Assembly (NCBI GenBank): GCA_039602395.1 | Contig: JBCNJP010000017.1 | Span: forward strand, 87,061,160 to 87,125,159 | Direction: 5' to 3' | From: Deinandra increscens subsp. villosa | Taxonomy: Eukaryota > Streptophyta > Magnoliopsida > Asterales > Asteraceae | Length of the DNA: 64,000 nt | Part shown: positions 32,763-44,510 of the stretch, piece after piece | Position numbering within the stretch: position 1 is the stretch's first letter | How the letters are laid out: every line of letters starts with the position of its first letter | The notes under the pieces: model-generated | Told to the model about the DNA's origin: nothing | The model's input: the letters and a program-made list of their open reading frames with translations, nothing else | Databases searched by the model: none | Position numbers and translations under genes: made by a program

Positions 32763-33584
32763 TGTTTTGGTCAAAAACTGCCTAAGCAATTAGTTGATCA
32801 AACTTTGTATGTGAGGTAGCGTGTTTGATGTAAATTAAGATGAAAATGTAATTGCTATGATAGACACGAGGATGTAACGAGGGAAAATCCAAGTATCCTT
32901 GAGTATCCTCAAGGAGCATGGCAAAAAACCTCGGGGGCCGGTTCAAAGTACCTGCCTCCTAAAACTTTTATATAATCGAAAGTACTGGTTACAAAGTAAA
33001 TGAGCTCGAATTCTAAGTGTTGCAGAGAATTGTAATCGTAAAGATTGTGTGTGTGTGTAAGCCTAGAGCTCTGTTTAAATAGTCAAAAATGCATTAACTA
33101 ACTAGGCTAAAAACTAGGGATTGAGTCTTCAAGTCTTTGTGAACGTTGGAGTCAGTTACAACACGTCCCATAAAGCCTTGACCGAGTCTTTAGCCATCAT
33201 TTACACGTCCCTTAATACCTGCAATCAATTAAGACACGTGGACAATTGTAACGGTTAATCGATAACTTTAGTTCAGGATCCTTTGAGCTTCTGGCGAGCA
33301 TCCTGAAATAATATAACCAACTGTCCTATATTTTAGGGATTCTCCCAACTGAGCCAATATGAACGTTGTGGACCACTTAGTCCACGTTCTATATCATTTG
33401 TCCGAGTCTTTAGGCTTGTCTACACGTTTCTTTGACCCTGCAATTAATAAGACACATGGGAAAAACAAACGGGTTAGTTGATAACTGTAATTCAGGATGC
33501 TCGAACCTGCCAGGATCCTGAACTTGCATAAGGATACCAAACCATTTGAGCTGCCGCCAGGATCCCGGATTATCAGCCCTAACA
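32763..33584 (-). mobile_element. 5' LTR of the Tat element (right on + strand)
   Basis: 822 bp, TGTTTTGG to CCCTAACA. TATA-like TATTTAAA on the minus strand near 33076. CAGGATCCT words lie at about 33274-33570, upstream of it. Confidence 0.95.
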
Positions 33585-33722
33585 CCAACTATGATAATCT
33601 TCCAATTTGAGCAATTTAGGAACTTTCTGACTTGTTCCAATTTCATTATCATAATTCATCATTGTTTGCATCGTTGCTTGAACCGAATTCTGTATAGCTG
33701 TAAACGCTTGAAAATCGGACAT
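33585..33722 (-). pseudogene. gag of copia element E, N-terminal codons
   Basis: The ATG at 33722 (minus) starts MSDFQAFTAIQNSVQ, almost identical to H at 42971. After about 45 codons (KVPKLLKLEDYHSW) the Tat element interrupts, with a CCAAC duplication. Confidence 0.85.
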
Positions 33723-34206
33723 TTTGAAAATCAGGTTACTGTTCACTCCGAACGTCGTCCGAACTGTCTCCGAACTACCTCCGAACTTTAGCCGAACCTT
33801 TATTGACCGAACTTGTCCGAACCTCACTCTCGGATTAAAAGGACCGAAATTGGATTGAACTTCTGCCGAACTTTAACGGAATGATGTTCAAACTCTTCAC
33901 CGAACCACAAACTGACCAAACTTCGTCCGAACTAGGAGTTCGGAGCGGTTACTCCGAGCTTGTCCGAACCTCAAACGAGATCTAATTCACTCGACACCAT
34001 TTTCTCGAATTTCTGTGATTTTCGATGAGATTTTTTATAGGAAATCAAGCAAACTCGATAGAAACAATCTAGGAGAAGATTTCAGATAAAAAATACACAT
34101 GAGATGATCAAACAAACTCCAAAATGATACTCATTTTTGTAAAACGTGAAATTTTGGCTCAAAACTCTAAAAAATAGAGATTTCCGACCAGTAGAACAAA
34201 CCAAAT

Positions 34207-34218
34207 GCTCTGATACCA
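34207..34218 (-). promoter_or_regulatory. tRNA-iMet primer binding site of E
   Basis: The minus strand reads TGGTATCAGAGC, 2 bp from the LTR end. Confidence 0.95.
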
Positions 34219-34220
34219 CT

Positions 34221-34547
34221 TGAAAATGCGTGAGCGGTATCGTCTACTTAGTCGTATAGAAATCAATGTAAAACAAGCAAAACACAAAGAGTAAATACAA
34301 TAGAACTTGTATTAGACCACTGAGAGTTTACACAGAAAACACATAGAATATTCTCCTAGAAGATGCTAAACAGAATACAAGACATTATATTTATACATGC
34401 TGAAACCCGACTGGCCGAACCTCCAGTTCGGACAAGTTCGACCTTGTCCGAACCTGGAGTTCGCCAGGAGTTCGGCCCGTAGAAAACTTGTGCAACTTCG
34501 TCTTGTACTCGATACTTCTCATGACGATCAGGAACCATGTATCATCA
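34221..34547 (-). mobile_element. 5' LTR of element E (right on + strand)
   Basis: 327 bp, TGAAAATGCGTGAGC to GTATCATCA on the plus strand. Minus-strand TATAAATA near 34393. An array of CCGAAC and GTTCGG words lies at 34407-34484, upstream of the TATA box. Confidence 0.93.
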
Positions 34548-34552
34548 ATATG

Positions 34553-36190
34553 GGATGTCCGTGAGAAACTCTTTGATGGGGGAGATCAAATGAAAAGAAA
34601 CAAAAGAACTAAAGCACTAAATGAGTATGAATATTTCAGATCACTCCCAAGTGAATCACTCTTAGACACTGACAATCGTTTTGCCACTATAATCAACAAT
34701 CTAAGAAAGTTCAATGTTTCTAAATCAAATGAGGAAACAAATATTAAATTTATAAAAAGCCTTCCTCATGATGGATAAGTCTAACCATGACTCTCCAGTC
34801 AACTTTGGATTTCGAAGAAAAATTCTGAATGACCTCTTCGGTATTCTAGACTCTCAAGAGTCTGAAATACTGGATATCTCTAAATCCAAAGTCGATCCAT
34901 TGGCTCTTTACTCTGAAAAGAGGAAAAGAAACACTAAACAAGAGCCAATACACTCAAAGAGAAAGAATTAAGTGATTCAGAAATAGAATACTCTGAAAGT
35001 GAAACAGAAAATAAATCATTTGAAAAATCTCTGGCACTACTGACCAAACAATTTGCGAGATTCAAAAGAATTCCTTCCTGGTCAACCAGAAATAATTTCT
35101 CAAAAATTGAAGAAAGCAAGATATAATCTTTAGAATTTAACAAACCTGAAATTAACAAAAGTGAGAGAAAGTGCTTCAAATGTGGAATAATGGGCCACTA
35201 TGCCTCATAATGCAAGAATAAAAAACTCAAAGATGCAGCATACTATAAAAGAAAGTATGAACAGGCCATGCAAGAAGAAAAGGACTAATGGCTAAAGTTG
35301 AAAACTGGGACTCAGAGTCATCATCTGATGAAGAATGGCATTCAAACAAATGTCTCATGGCCAATGATGAATCTTTCTCGACCGATCTTTCTGAAACTTT
35401 ACATGAAAAACAAGTAAGCTCCTCTCATACTGATCTAATTTTTCAATTCAACAACATGTCAATAAATTACAAAGTTCTTTAAGAAAACTCTGAAAGAAAC
35501 AAACTTTAAATGAAAACAAGTTTAAAACTTTTGAAGAAGAAATCATCTCTATCCTATCTGAACTTTATCAACTAAAAGGAGATAGAGAAAATGAATTGTT
35601 AAGATTATGACACCTAGAAACACAGAACTTGAGCAACAAAGCCAAAATTGATCGCGCATGAGACTGAACGTGCAACCCTGTATCAAAGGTTGCACATGGA
35701 AACAAAGAAAATAAATGGTCTCATAAATGCTCATGATCAACTTGAAAATATGACAAACACACCAAGGAATTATGTTCAAGGGATCAGGTACATACAAGGA
35801 ACTAAAAGTTCCAAGACTGTCTTTGTAAAAAGTAGCAGTCAAAATGACTCACAACTGGACAACAATGCCAAAAACAAAAGTCCAGTTTCTAAAACTCTGC
35901 TTAAAAATCAGTCCAACCCTATTGACTCTAACAAAACCAAATCTGAGTCAACCAGTTCCTCAAGTCAAAATCTTGAAAGTTTTTTGATAGAATACCATAT
36001 ACAAACACTGCATGTGTACTGAAATGGTGAACCTAATTGGAGAATATTATAGCATAAAAAGAATATACTCTGCAAACACTAACACCTCTTTGAATGTGTC
36101 TTCCAAGTCTATAAAATCAAAAGAAAAAAGGAATCCACAGAAACAATAAACAGAAAACCCAAAAACAAATGGGTTCCAAAAACCAAATAA
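34553..36190 (+). pseudogene. gag of copia element D, C-terminal part
   Basis: The frame resumes directly after the right ATATG duplication and runs through the core of the gag domain (KLFDGGDQMKR, FIKSLP). A frameshift or stop follows near 34778. A CCHC zinc knuckle (CFKCGIMGHYAS, then a TAA, then C) at about 35169-35214 has a stop codon just before its last cysteine. Acidic and coiled-coil-like segments follow (35288-35482, 35648-36022). The last recognisable piece near 36165-36190 can be read as NKWVPK, a motif I associate with the gag-pol border of SIRE-type copia elements. At least four lesions are visible. Confidence 0.75.
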
Positions 36191-36835
36191 AATCTCTTTC
36201 AAAAGTTGAACAGGCATTCTTTAGAATTTCTGAGGAACATCTGCTTCAACTAAAGAACTTCCCTCCTTGCACCTATCAAGGCGGAGCCTCTTTTTTTCCT
36301 CTTTCTTCTTTCGTATATATTTTCCCTTCTTTCTCGCTTCTTCTAAATAAATGAATGTTCTAAAAATGACACGTGCCACTCTCTGAACCCCTCCTCAAAA
36401 GGTTGACTTTCACTTTCCTCCTGAAAAGAAATGATGTCCATCAAATCACACTTTTAAATGACAACGGGCATATCAGGAAACAAATCTTTGTGAGTTAAGG
36501 CTCCTAAAAGAGGTAATAATAACTCTAAATAGGAGAACGATAAAATAAGAGTTAATTCACTCTCACGAACCATCTCAAATACCTCTACTAGGGGTCTAAG
36601 CAGCCGACAAAGCCCAGAAGTCTCACTGAAAAATCTCCAGACCTCTGAACTCTTCCCGATGACAAATAGATGGATGTCACTCTCATATCTTCTCATCCAA
36701 ATCCCCATCCAAACAAATCTCCATCTAAAAATTGATCTTCAAACACCTATGGAAAGACAAGCATTCCAAATTCTACTCCACCACACTCACAATCTTTGTC
36801 TTTATACTTCTAACCACCAACAAACATTCATCAGA
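36191..36835 (+). other. Spacer where pol is missing
   Basis: About 0.6 kb between the gag end and the accessory domain. No protease, integrase, RT or RNase H motif is seen in any frame. A full copia pol would need about 3.5 kb. Confidence 0.6.
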
Positions 36836-37540
36836 ATGATGAGGTTCTTGCAAACCTGCACCATTGGTTTTGCCCTCACGCAAAACACTCCCTTCTCTTA
36901 TGAATTTCTTAGGGAATTTTGGGTTAACGCCAGGTCTGATCCAAGCTTACCTGGAAGCCCGATTAGAACTCGGGTAAACCATCTTACATTTGAAGTCACT
37001 GAGGACTCCATCCTCTCAGCCCTTTGTTTAAATGACAAAAATGGGGCCACTCACTTTAACAGAGCCAAGGTCATTGAAACTCTCATCGACATTGGATATG
37101 ATGGAGAATTCTTTGAAGAACAAGCCAACATATTCCACCTTCCCCCCATATGGCAATTCTTCTTCTCACAAATCCAACTTTGCTTCTCCCCCCGTGTCAA
37201 TAATCATCATCTTGCTGACCATGACACCCAAATGGTGATGCATGCTATGATTCAGGGGCTAGACATGAAATTCTCTCACTATATTCTGCTGAACTTGAAA
37301 AATAACTACAACATCCCTATAGAAGAGAGAGTAATTATGTATCCTCGATTTGTGACAAGTATTATATGCAAGGCCAAACATTGGCTGGTAATTCCTCATG
37401 GCTTTCACACTCAACTCCTTCCCTTTGAAAGATATCTTGGCCTTCATCTCACTGGTCTTCCAAACGATGAAATAAAGGAAATAGAGGAGGAACAAAGACC
37501 TGTCTCTCACAATCACATTTCTCTTTCAACTCGAAGCTAG
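36659..37540 (+). CDS. Accessory (env-position) protein domain of element D
   Basis: An uninterrupted 293-codon frame. The conserved part starts around the internal Met at 36836 and shows a pattern I recall from many Asteraceae retroelement proteins: FW near the start (LREFWVNAR), a T-E-D-S-I-x-x-AL block, an IGYDGEF block, PPIWQFFF, then MYPRF and a KHW near the end. In those elements this domain lies after pol, in the place of an env-like gene. Biochemical function is unknown and I assign none. The first 59 codons may not be translated. This is the longest intact frame in element D, which is otherwise decayed. Confidence 0.6.
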   Translation: MTNRWMSLSYLLIQIPIQTNLHLKIDLQTPMERQAFQILLHHTHNLCLYTSNHQQTFIRMMRFLQTCTIGFALTQNTPFSYEFLREFWVNARSDPSLPGSPIRTRVNHLTFEVTEDSILSALCLNDKNGATHFNRAKVIETLIDIGYDGEFFEEQANIFHLPPIWQFFFSQIQLCFSPRVNNHHLADHDTQMVMHAMIQGLDMKFSHYILLNLKNNYNIPIEERVIMYPRFVTSIICKAKHWLVIPHGFHTQLLPFERYLGLHLTGLPNDEIKEIEEEQRPVSHNHISLSTRS

Positions 37541-37854
37541 AACACATCTACCTATGCCTACCAGAATAATCAAACCATGTACTTGTAGAACTGCATGCAC
37601 CCACTTAAACTTAATGTTTAAATAGTTATGTACTCGGTGTTTTTTTTTGTAGAAACTGTTGAAGTGGAATCTTTTGGGGTCTATCAAGACAAACTCAAAT
37701 TATGTTAATTTAGGACATCATAGCCAAAAATTCTAATTGTTTCTGTATTTTTTTCAGGAAAAATCAGCCCTATAGAACCACTTCGGAAATTCCGAAGTAG
37801 TTCTGTACAAAAGCTGAAGTGTTATTCTAAACTAAAAAGGAAACATTTTGTCAC

Positions 37855-37915
37855 ACAAACACTCATACACACACTCATACACACACTCATACACACACTC
37901 ACACACATACACTCA
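37855..37915. repeat. CACTCATACACACA tandem repeat
   Basis: Four or so copies of a 14-bp unit, grading into CA-rich sequence. Confidence 0.85.
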
Positions 37916-38192
37916 CAAAAAAGGGGGGTGGGTGATCTAGAAGAAGAAGGAGAAAAAGGGAACCATACTCACTGCCGAGAAAGTCATCGAAAAATTCAGG
38001 GATTAAACTGATCTCACATCAAGATCACCATTGATCCCAAACGTTAATGAGGACGATGAAACTCCCAATTAAAAAGGAACGGTAACTTGTTCAGTTACAA
38101 AGAAAGTTGTGATCCAACGGATATCCATTTCACCACTCAATCAATCCAATCGGTGAAAAAGAGCCGTTAAAACCCTAAAATCTCTCGCTGAC

Positions 38193-38201
38193 TATAAAAT
38201 C
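38193..38201 (+). promoter_or_regulatory. Internal TATA box in element D
   Basis: CTATAAAATCC followed by CTCTCTCTCC-rich sequence and an ATG at 38281, about 85 bp downstream. The layout resembles a plant core promoter with a short leader. Confidence 0.5.
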
Positions 38202-38280
38202 CTCACTCTCTCTCCAATTATATAGCGTTCCTAAAACCATCATCTTCACCAAAGCAGAAAATTCCCTGGAACGATCAAAA

Positions 38281-40668
38281 TGACCTCATCTTCTCAATAC
38301 TCCCCATTTAAAACTTTCAATATCGAGCCAAAAAATATGCGTGCAAACCTAAACCCACTGGCATACTCTGACGATGTGCAAATCATCATTGAAGCCCTAA
38401 GATTTTCACCACTTAGGGCTCACTGAAGATGTAGAAGTCACCAAAGAGACTCTTATGAATGTCTGGTCAACCATCACAGTAAATACTGAGATCGTGAACA
38501 AAATGGAATGGATTGAAGCACTCATTGAAAATGAAGATCAATCTACAACACCAAAAAATTTCTGAAGAAGATTTCAGACAACTTATTGATCTCAAGAAAC
38601 CAGAAGATCCTATACAACTCCCAAACAAAGCAGAAATTCATAAAATCATCAATTCTCTGAACAAAGGGACAAGCTTCAACAAAGTCTCAGGAATAAATAT
38701 CAACCATCTGGAGAGAAAATAGAAGCTGATGATATACACCCTCATCTACAGCCTGACTGTAAAAGTTGGATCATCAGATTAGTCTAGTGAATCCGTATAC
38801 TCCATAATGGTTGCCCTAATTATAAATAAAAGAGTAGATTATGGAGCAATACTCTGGAGGAATTTGATAAAAAGAATTTAAGACAAAAAACAAGGAAAAG
38901 AAAGAAACTGCTCACATTCCATTCATCAGATTTCTTTCTCTGCTTATCTTCAAGAAGTCTCAGGAATAATCAATAGCTCTGAAAGGAGTTAAGCATAACT
39001 CAACCATTCTGAAAATTCTGAAGAAATTTGAATCAGGTACAATCGATTCCATATCCTCTGTACCCCTTTCCCTGTTATCAAACATACCAGATGGATCTCT
39101 AGTTCTGATAAAATACAAAGAAGGAATAGAATTATAGGAGCAGAATCCATCTGAACCAGAACAACCAATCCCTAAACATAGTCCACAAACATCCCATTTT
39201 TCTGAATCTGTTAATCTGAACAGAAACTCAACCGACTCTCCCACATCCAATTCCTCTACCTCAGCCTACAAAGACTCCAACCTCAGTCCACCAAACTCAC
39301 CACCTCACATCTATATCCCCGAAATTTCCACCAAGCCAAGCCTTTTTCATGACTCTGAAAGTCATCAACAAGCACCAACAAGTTGAGACTCATAGGGATT
39401 GGTTCCCTATGGATTTAACTTATTAATCTTCTAAAAAGAACATTCATACAACACACGAGTCTAACTCATCTAAGGGAAAGATAATGAATGTGGAAGACCT
39501 GGGAAAACCATACACCTCTAGTTCTCTAGGCACTAACAAAACTCTCAACAGAGAGTTTGTTAGTAGAACAGCTGGATATGTGTTGTCCACTGGTGTGTTA
39601 GAAGGAGAAAAATCATATGTTGATCCCTCTCCAACTTTACCTAGTACCTTACTCAAGTCTGACCTCTTAAATTTCTCTCAAACACTTAGAGAGAAAATCT
39701 CCAACTTTAATAGAGATCAAAAAATTAACCTTCATGAGCTAGGCAAGCTCAATTTTTCAAATTCAGAAAAACTCAAGAAGGTGGAAACGGAAGCAGCTCA
39801 AAGCACTAATCAACTAACAATCATAGTGAATGGGCTAAAGACTTGGAAAGAAGGACTTAGAGAAGAAGCCAACCAGATATCAGAAAAAATCAACGCAAGT
39901 CTCCAAAAGCTGCCATCTGAAGACACAAGTACTGACGAATCAATGATCAAGAACCTGTCCATAAAACTAATGAACAAGAAATTGATTCTAGAAGAAATGG
40001 GCAGAAATCAAATACAGGAAGCACAGGAGACAATAAAGCTGGTCAGGAGCAACCTGACAAGAAATCATATGACTTATGTAAATCTGGAAATCAAACACTC
40101 CTTCCAAGAAGATGAAATGAGGGAAATTGAAAGAGGGTGGAGACAGAAGATAAAAGGCACATGTGAGAAAAAAAACAAGTCACAATCTCTGTTCAACCTC
40201 CAACAAAGAAGATAAATGTTCAAATTAAGGACCTAAGTGAACAAAAAGAGGAGGAAGAACAACTCAACAAAAAAAATTCAAAGACACCTCAAATTTCTAA
40301 AGGTATGCCTCCGCCTCCTCCTCCTCCTCCTTCCCCTAAATCACCATAAAAAAACAGCCAAGAAAACAAATACCTCTCAACCGCTCTCCGCCGGAACAAC
40401 AAAGAAACCCCCAGCAAAGCAAACTCCAAAGCAATCATCTTTATTAGCTGGATCTTTCATATCTGGATCCGCTTTTGAAGATGATTACACTGAAAAACAG
40501 AACATGCAAAACGTTATTTGGGAAGAAGTTAGGGAGTTGCATGGGAGACTACTCAAGAAGGAAGAAGACAGACCTTCAAAGAGTCCTCTCTCAAGAAAGG
40601 AATTTGACAGGACCACCGGAAATCAAGTTAACGAAAACCTAACCTATACAATACCTATAATTACATAG
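38281..40668 (+). pseudogene. Second accessory ORF region of element D, broken
   Basis: The ATG at 38281 opens about 48 codons before a stop; related-looking frames continue at 38513-38722, 39484-40215 and 40237-40668. The 39484-40215 piece is a 243-codon, highly charged, coiled-coil-like frame (many K, E, L, Q). The 40237-40668 piece begins basic and is followed by proline- and serine-rich sequence. Together they look like one decayed accessory protein with a helical middle. I do not recognise the family and assign no function. The rest up to the polypurine tract at 41407 is non-coding. Confidence 0.45.
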
Positions 40669-41406
40669 TTCATAAAGATCAAAGCACAATCAATACCAAG
40701 ACATCTATGGATAGATCACTTCAACTAGTACAGAGTTAAGATACATGATGGAAGCATAAAGGAACTCACTGATAAAGATCTGGAGCACTTAAACCCAATT
40801 CAGTTGGTTTCATTCATAAGGTACTTTTCAAATCAACTCTTAAAGACTTAAAGGATAAGCACTGCTTTATACCAAAGGATTGAAGCTTGAAAAATAATGT
40901 TCAGAAGGAAAGCACAAGTGGATGTCGAATTGGCAAAAGACTCTGACATCCCTTTACTGTTTTTAACAAAGCCAAACGAAAATATTCCTCCTGGAATCTC
41001 ATGGAGAGGATCTGAAACAGCATTTATCGGCTAAGTCCCTGGTATATGCTTCAGGGGTCGCTCTAAAGAAAGAAGGTTCTTTAGGCTGAAAGAAAAAAAG
41101 AAATACACAAATTTAGCCCTAGATTTCTTCTTATTCATCTTAGAGAAATAAAGGACAAACAACAATAGAGCCAAGGAAGTCATCAAAACAGAAACTGAAG
41201 CCTTAAAGAAAGAAAGAACAGTCTTTCGAACCCTGCTGGAAGAATGCACTAAAGATTACAACTTTGAAGTTAACTCACTCACCGGTAGGGGAAGGATCAA
41301 AAAAGACTTGTAAAATCTAGCTTATTATTTATGGTGAACCTGACATGAATGAGAATGATCTATGCACCTCTTACTTTCTCTTTTTATTTATTATTTTCAA
41401 ATACTT

Positions 41407-41415
41407 AGGGGGAGA
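41407..41415 (+). promoter_or_regulatory. Polypurine tract of D
   Basis: AGGGGGAGA directly before the right LTR start, where plus-strand DNA synthesis would be primed. Confidence 0.9.
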
Positions 41416-41416
41416 T

Positions 41417-42153
41417 TGTTAGAACACAATATAAATGTAACAGAAAATAGTCAAGTATTAGAAAAAAAAAGATATATACTCAAAAGAGAAAGGATATGAA
41501 AATCTGTACGAAATACAGATTTCTGTATTCATACAGAACTACTCTGGAATTTCCGAAGTAGTTATGTACAGACCAAATTCTACAGAAATCCTCATTTCTC
41601 TAGTTAGCTTCTAATGGGAAGCATTAATAGTCTTCAAAAAAAGAGTCCTGAAGGAGTTCTGGACTATCAGAAGATACATATTACGAGAAGATTTATGTCT
41701 TTGTGTGAAGAACAAGTAAAGTGAATATCAACTTGGTATTTAATACGAAAGTAGTTGAAGACAGTTGAAAAGAGATAAATTATATATCTTCAATTTATCT
41801 CTATATACTCTGACATACTCCAAATTCAACCGTCCTCAACCACCTTATCCACTTACAACTTGCCACTACTTTCTATAAATAGCAAGCGGACTTCACCAAA
41901 GAGAGTAAGACAACAAGCATACATTTCACTATCTTCTCAAAGCAATTACAACCTACTCCCATAGAAAATTTATTTCTGTTGATACATTGTTATACTATAA
42001 ACTCGTCTAAACCATTATTTACAATTAAGATATACAGAAAAACCCTTTTTATGAATTGTTGTCTTCCAATTTGATATACTTTCCGCAACTTGTTCATCTT
42101 GTTTAAATCAAATTGTGCCAACATTATTAAAGAGCCCCTCACGGGACCCAACA
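41417..42153 (+). mobile_element. Right (3') LTR of element D
   Basis: 737 bp, TGTTAGAACAC to GACCCAACA, homologous end to end to 18313-19060 with many small differences and indels in the first 150 bp. Confidence 0.93.
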
Positions 42154-42224
42154 TGCTATGAATACTCACCAGATATGGAGACACAATTGAAAGAAAGACA
42201 CCACGAAATTAAGGAAGTTAGACT

Positions 42225-42564
42225 TGTATATACATGGTTCTTTATCGTCATGTGAAGTATCAAATACAAGACAAGATGATGCAGGTTTTCTATGGGCCGA
42301 ACTCTAGGCGAACTCAGAGTTCGAACCCAGACGAACCTGGCCCGAACCTGAGGTTCGGCTGGTCGATTTTTTGTCTAGTATAAATAGTTTGTCTTGTGTT
42401 GTGTTTAGTAGCTCTTAGAACTTCTTGGTCAGATCTTCTATGTGTACTCTGTGGTGTTTCTCAGTGGTCTAATACAAATCCTTTGTATTTACTCTTGTGT
42501 TCATTCTCGTTTTACATTGATATTGATACGACCGAGTAGACGATCCACCGCTCACGCACTTTCA
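42225..42564 (+). mobile_element. 5' LTR of copia element H (E family)
   Basis: 340 bp from TGTATATACATGG to CTTTCA, homologous to the E LTR in opposite orientation. TATAAATAG near 42379. CCGAAC/GTTCGG words lie at 42297-42365. Confidence 0.85.
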
Positions 42565-42566
42565 AG

Positions 42567-42578
42567 TGGTATCAGAGC
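42567..42578 (+). promoter_or_regulatory. tRNA-iMet primer binding site of H
   Basis: TGGTATCAGAGC, 2 bp after the LTR end. Confidence 0.95.
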
Positions 42579-42970
42579 TTTTGGTTCAATCTACTAGTCC
42601 GAAATCTTTATTTTTCATCGGTTTGAGTCAAAAGTTTGGGGTTTTTACAAAATCTCATCGTTTTTGTATTCGTTTGAACATCTCAGTGAGTTTTCGGTGA
42701 AAAATCTTCTCCTATTTCATTATTCTTGAGTTGTTCTAAATAATTGATGAAAATCTCATCCAAAAATTATGTATATCGTGAAAATGGAGTCGAGAGTGTT
42801 TGAGTTCGTCTGAGGTTCGGCTATAACAGAAAAATAACCGCTCCGAACTCTAGGTTCGGATCAAGTTCGGCTATCGTTCGGTTATCTTTAAATTCGTATA
42901 TAGTCCGGTTGATTTCAGTTCGGCTAAGGTTCGGAAGAGGTTCGGTTGAACAGTAACCAGGATTTATAAA

Positions 42971-44510
42971 ATGTCTGATTTTCAAGCGTTTGCAGCTATT
43001 CAGAATTCGGTTCAAGCAACAATGCAAGCAATGATGAACTATGATAATGAAATTGGAACAAGTTAGAAAGTTCCTAAATTGTTAAAATTAGAAAATTATC
43101 ATAGTTGGGTTAAACGATTTGAAGCATACGTTGACACAAATGATATTGATATGTGGTTGTCCTTCACTGATCAATATCTCTATCCTAAGGATGAAACTGG
43201 GGAGCCAATTCTTCAAAGGAAGCTTACATCTGAACAAAAGAAAGCGTATCAAGCTGAGAAGAAGGCATATGGTACTTTAACAATGGCATTGCCTAAAGAA
43301 TTGTTACATCAATTCTCGGGTAACTATACATCGAAGAGTTTGTGGGATGCATTGGAAAAGAGATGTGAGGGAAATGACCAATATAAAAAAAAGTCGACAA
43401 AAGGTTTTGAAGAAGGAATTTGATAGTTTTAAACATTATCAAAATGAATCAATCCCAAATCTGATTGCAAGATTCGTTCATTTAATGAGTGAAATGCGTC
43501 TGGTGAGTCTTACAAAAGAAGAAGCTGATATGAAAGAAAAGATTTTGGAGGCTTTACCTGAGAAATGGGAGAATTATGTGATGATGATTACTCATGATAA
43601 AGAATATTTGGGATTTGTCATTCAATGATCTGGTTCAAAGAATTCAAGCAAGGGATATGGAGTTAATGGTAAACAAGTCACTTCCTGCACAAATTCAAAA
43701 TCCTGTTGTATATAATGGTGAAAATGATTCAACCATGAATGGTGGGAAATCTAATATTCATAGTTCCGCACCTCCTACAACATTTATTGCAGGTAAATCT
43801 GAAACTCCTAGTTATTCTGCTGGTTGTACTGTTTGAATTCCTAGTTCTTCGACTCAGAGTGCTTTGTCTGCTCAAATTACCGATGATTATAATGCTTTAA
43901 TGTCTGCATTGGTATCTTCATATTTCGGGGTCATTACTGGTTCTGTTAGTAATGCCGAATTGACAAATGAAGATTACGGTCAGATAGATTATGATCATTT
44001 GGAAGAAATGGATTTGAATTGGCAGTATGCTATGTTGGTTTAAAGTACGAAATTTTTTTTCAATAGAACTGGCAAGAAGAGATTGAATCAGGATGGGAAA
44101 ATTGGTCTGGACAAGTCAAAGGTTAAATGTTATAAGTGTTCTGTATATGGCATTTTGCACGAGAATGCCCAAGTTCAATTGAAAATAAATTTAAGTCTGG
44201 TCAACATGCACATTTGGTTATTCATTCACCAACTGAAACTTACAAGGTTGAGAAAAAATCTGTTTCTTTTGACGAAAACTTGACATAAATGTTTTGGCAT
44301 CCAGATGAATTATGCTATGGAATCGCCAACTGATTCTTGCAAGCAAAAATGAAATATGCTCCATTTACTGTTGCTTTAAAAGCTCGTCATGTTGATGATA
44401 ATGTCTTAACTGATTCTGACTCAAGTTTCCAAACATCTTTGATTGATGAAGTTCAAGTTAAGATGGTTGAAATCAAAAGGTTGAGAATTCACAATGTCTT
44501 GAGTGTGTAA
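42971..44510 (+). pseudogene. gag of copia element H, truncated
   Basis: The ATG at 42971 starts MSDFQAFAAIQNSVQ. A CAG-to-TAG change relative to E ends the first frame after about 30 codons, and the frame then continues through the UBN2-like gag domain (43079-43420). Frameshifts occur near 43390 (an A-run) and 43610. A CCHC knuckle near 44127-44168 is broken by a small deletion. Homology to E stops at about 44510, where Athila gag begins with no LTR, so the 3' half of H is missing. Confidence 0.85.

Larger units (their letters stand above)
24393..33584 (-). mobile_element. Ty3/gypsy element of the Tat lineage, nearly complete
   Basis: 9192 bp with LTRs at 24393-25221 and 32763-33584 and a perfect CCAAC duplication (24388-24392 and 33585-33589) inside the gag of E. 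Gag, protease, RT, two RNase H domains and integrase occur in the standard gypsy order. The second, archaeal-type RNase H before integrase is the mark of the Tat lineage. The LTRs differ by only a handful of substitutions plus one short indel region near the GT repeat, so this is the youngest insertion in the nest. Coding is nevertheless interrupted by three in-frame stops and one frameshift. Confidence 0.95.
19505..34547 (-). mobile_element. Copia element E (gag only), split by a Tat gypsy element
   Basis: Minus-strand element with LTRs at 19505-19832 and 34221-34547, primer site at 34207-34218 and polypurine tract complement at 19833-19842. It is flanked by a perfect ATATG duplication (19500-19504 and 34548-34552) inside the gag of D. 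Without the Tat insertion it is about 5.85 kb. Coding capacity is a long gag with two CCHC knuckles; then about 1.7 kb of AT-rich non-coding DNA runs to the polypurine tract. No pol is present. By eye the LTRs differ at roughly 17 of 327 positions, fewer than those of D and more than those of the Tat element. Confidence 0.93.
37541..38280 (+). other. Non-coding segment with internal promoter features
   Basis: It contains a palindromic TTCGGAAATTCCGAA block (about 37784-37798) embedded in a 30-bp stretch shared with the LTR U3, a run of CACTCATACACACA-type tandem repeats (about 37855-37915), and a TATA box at about 38193. No convincing ORF. Confidence 0.65.
18313..42153 (+). mobile_element. 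Copia element D (gag plus accessory ORF, no pol), split by element E
   Basis: Matching LTRs at 18313-19060 and 41417-42153, a tRNA-iMet primer site after the left LTR and a polypurine tract before the right LTR define a plus-strand element. Flanks CGCTA (18308-18312) and TGCTA (42154-42158) match at 4 of 5 positions, consistent with an aged duplication. Without the inserted E the element is about 8.8 kb. It carries gag ending in a NKWVPK-like stretch, after which pol should start. No protease, integrase, RT or RNase H is found; the sequence passes to an accessory ORF. The two LTRs differ visibly more than those of E or of the Tat element nested within, which agrees with D being oldest. Confidence 0.9.
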
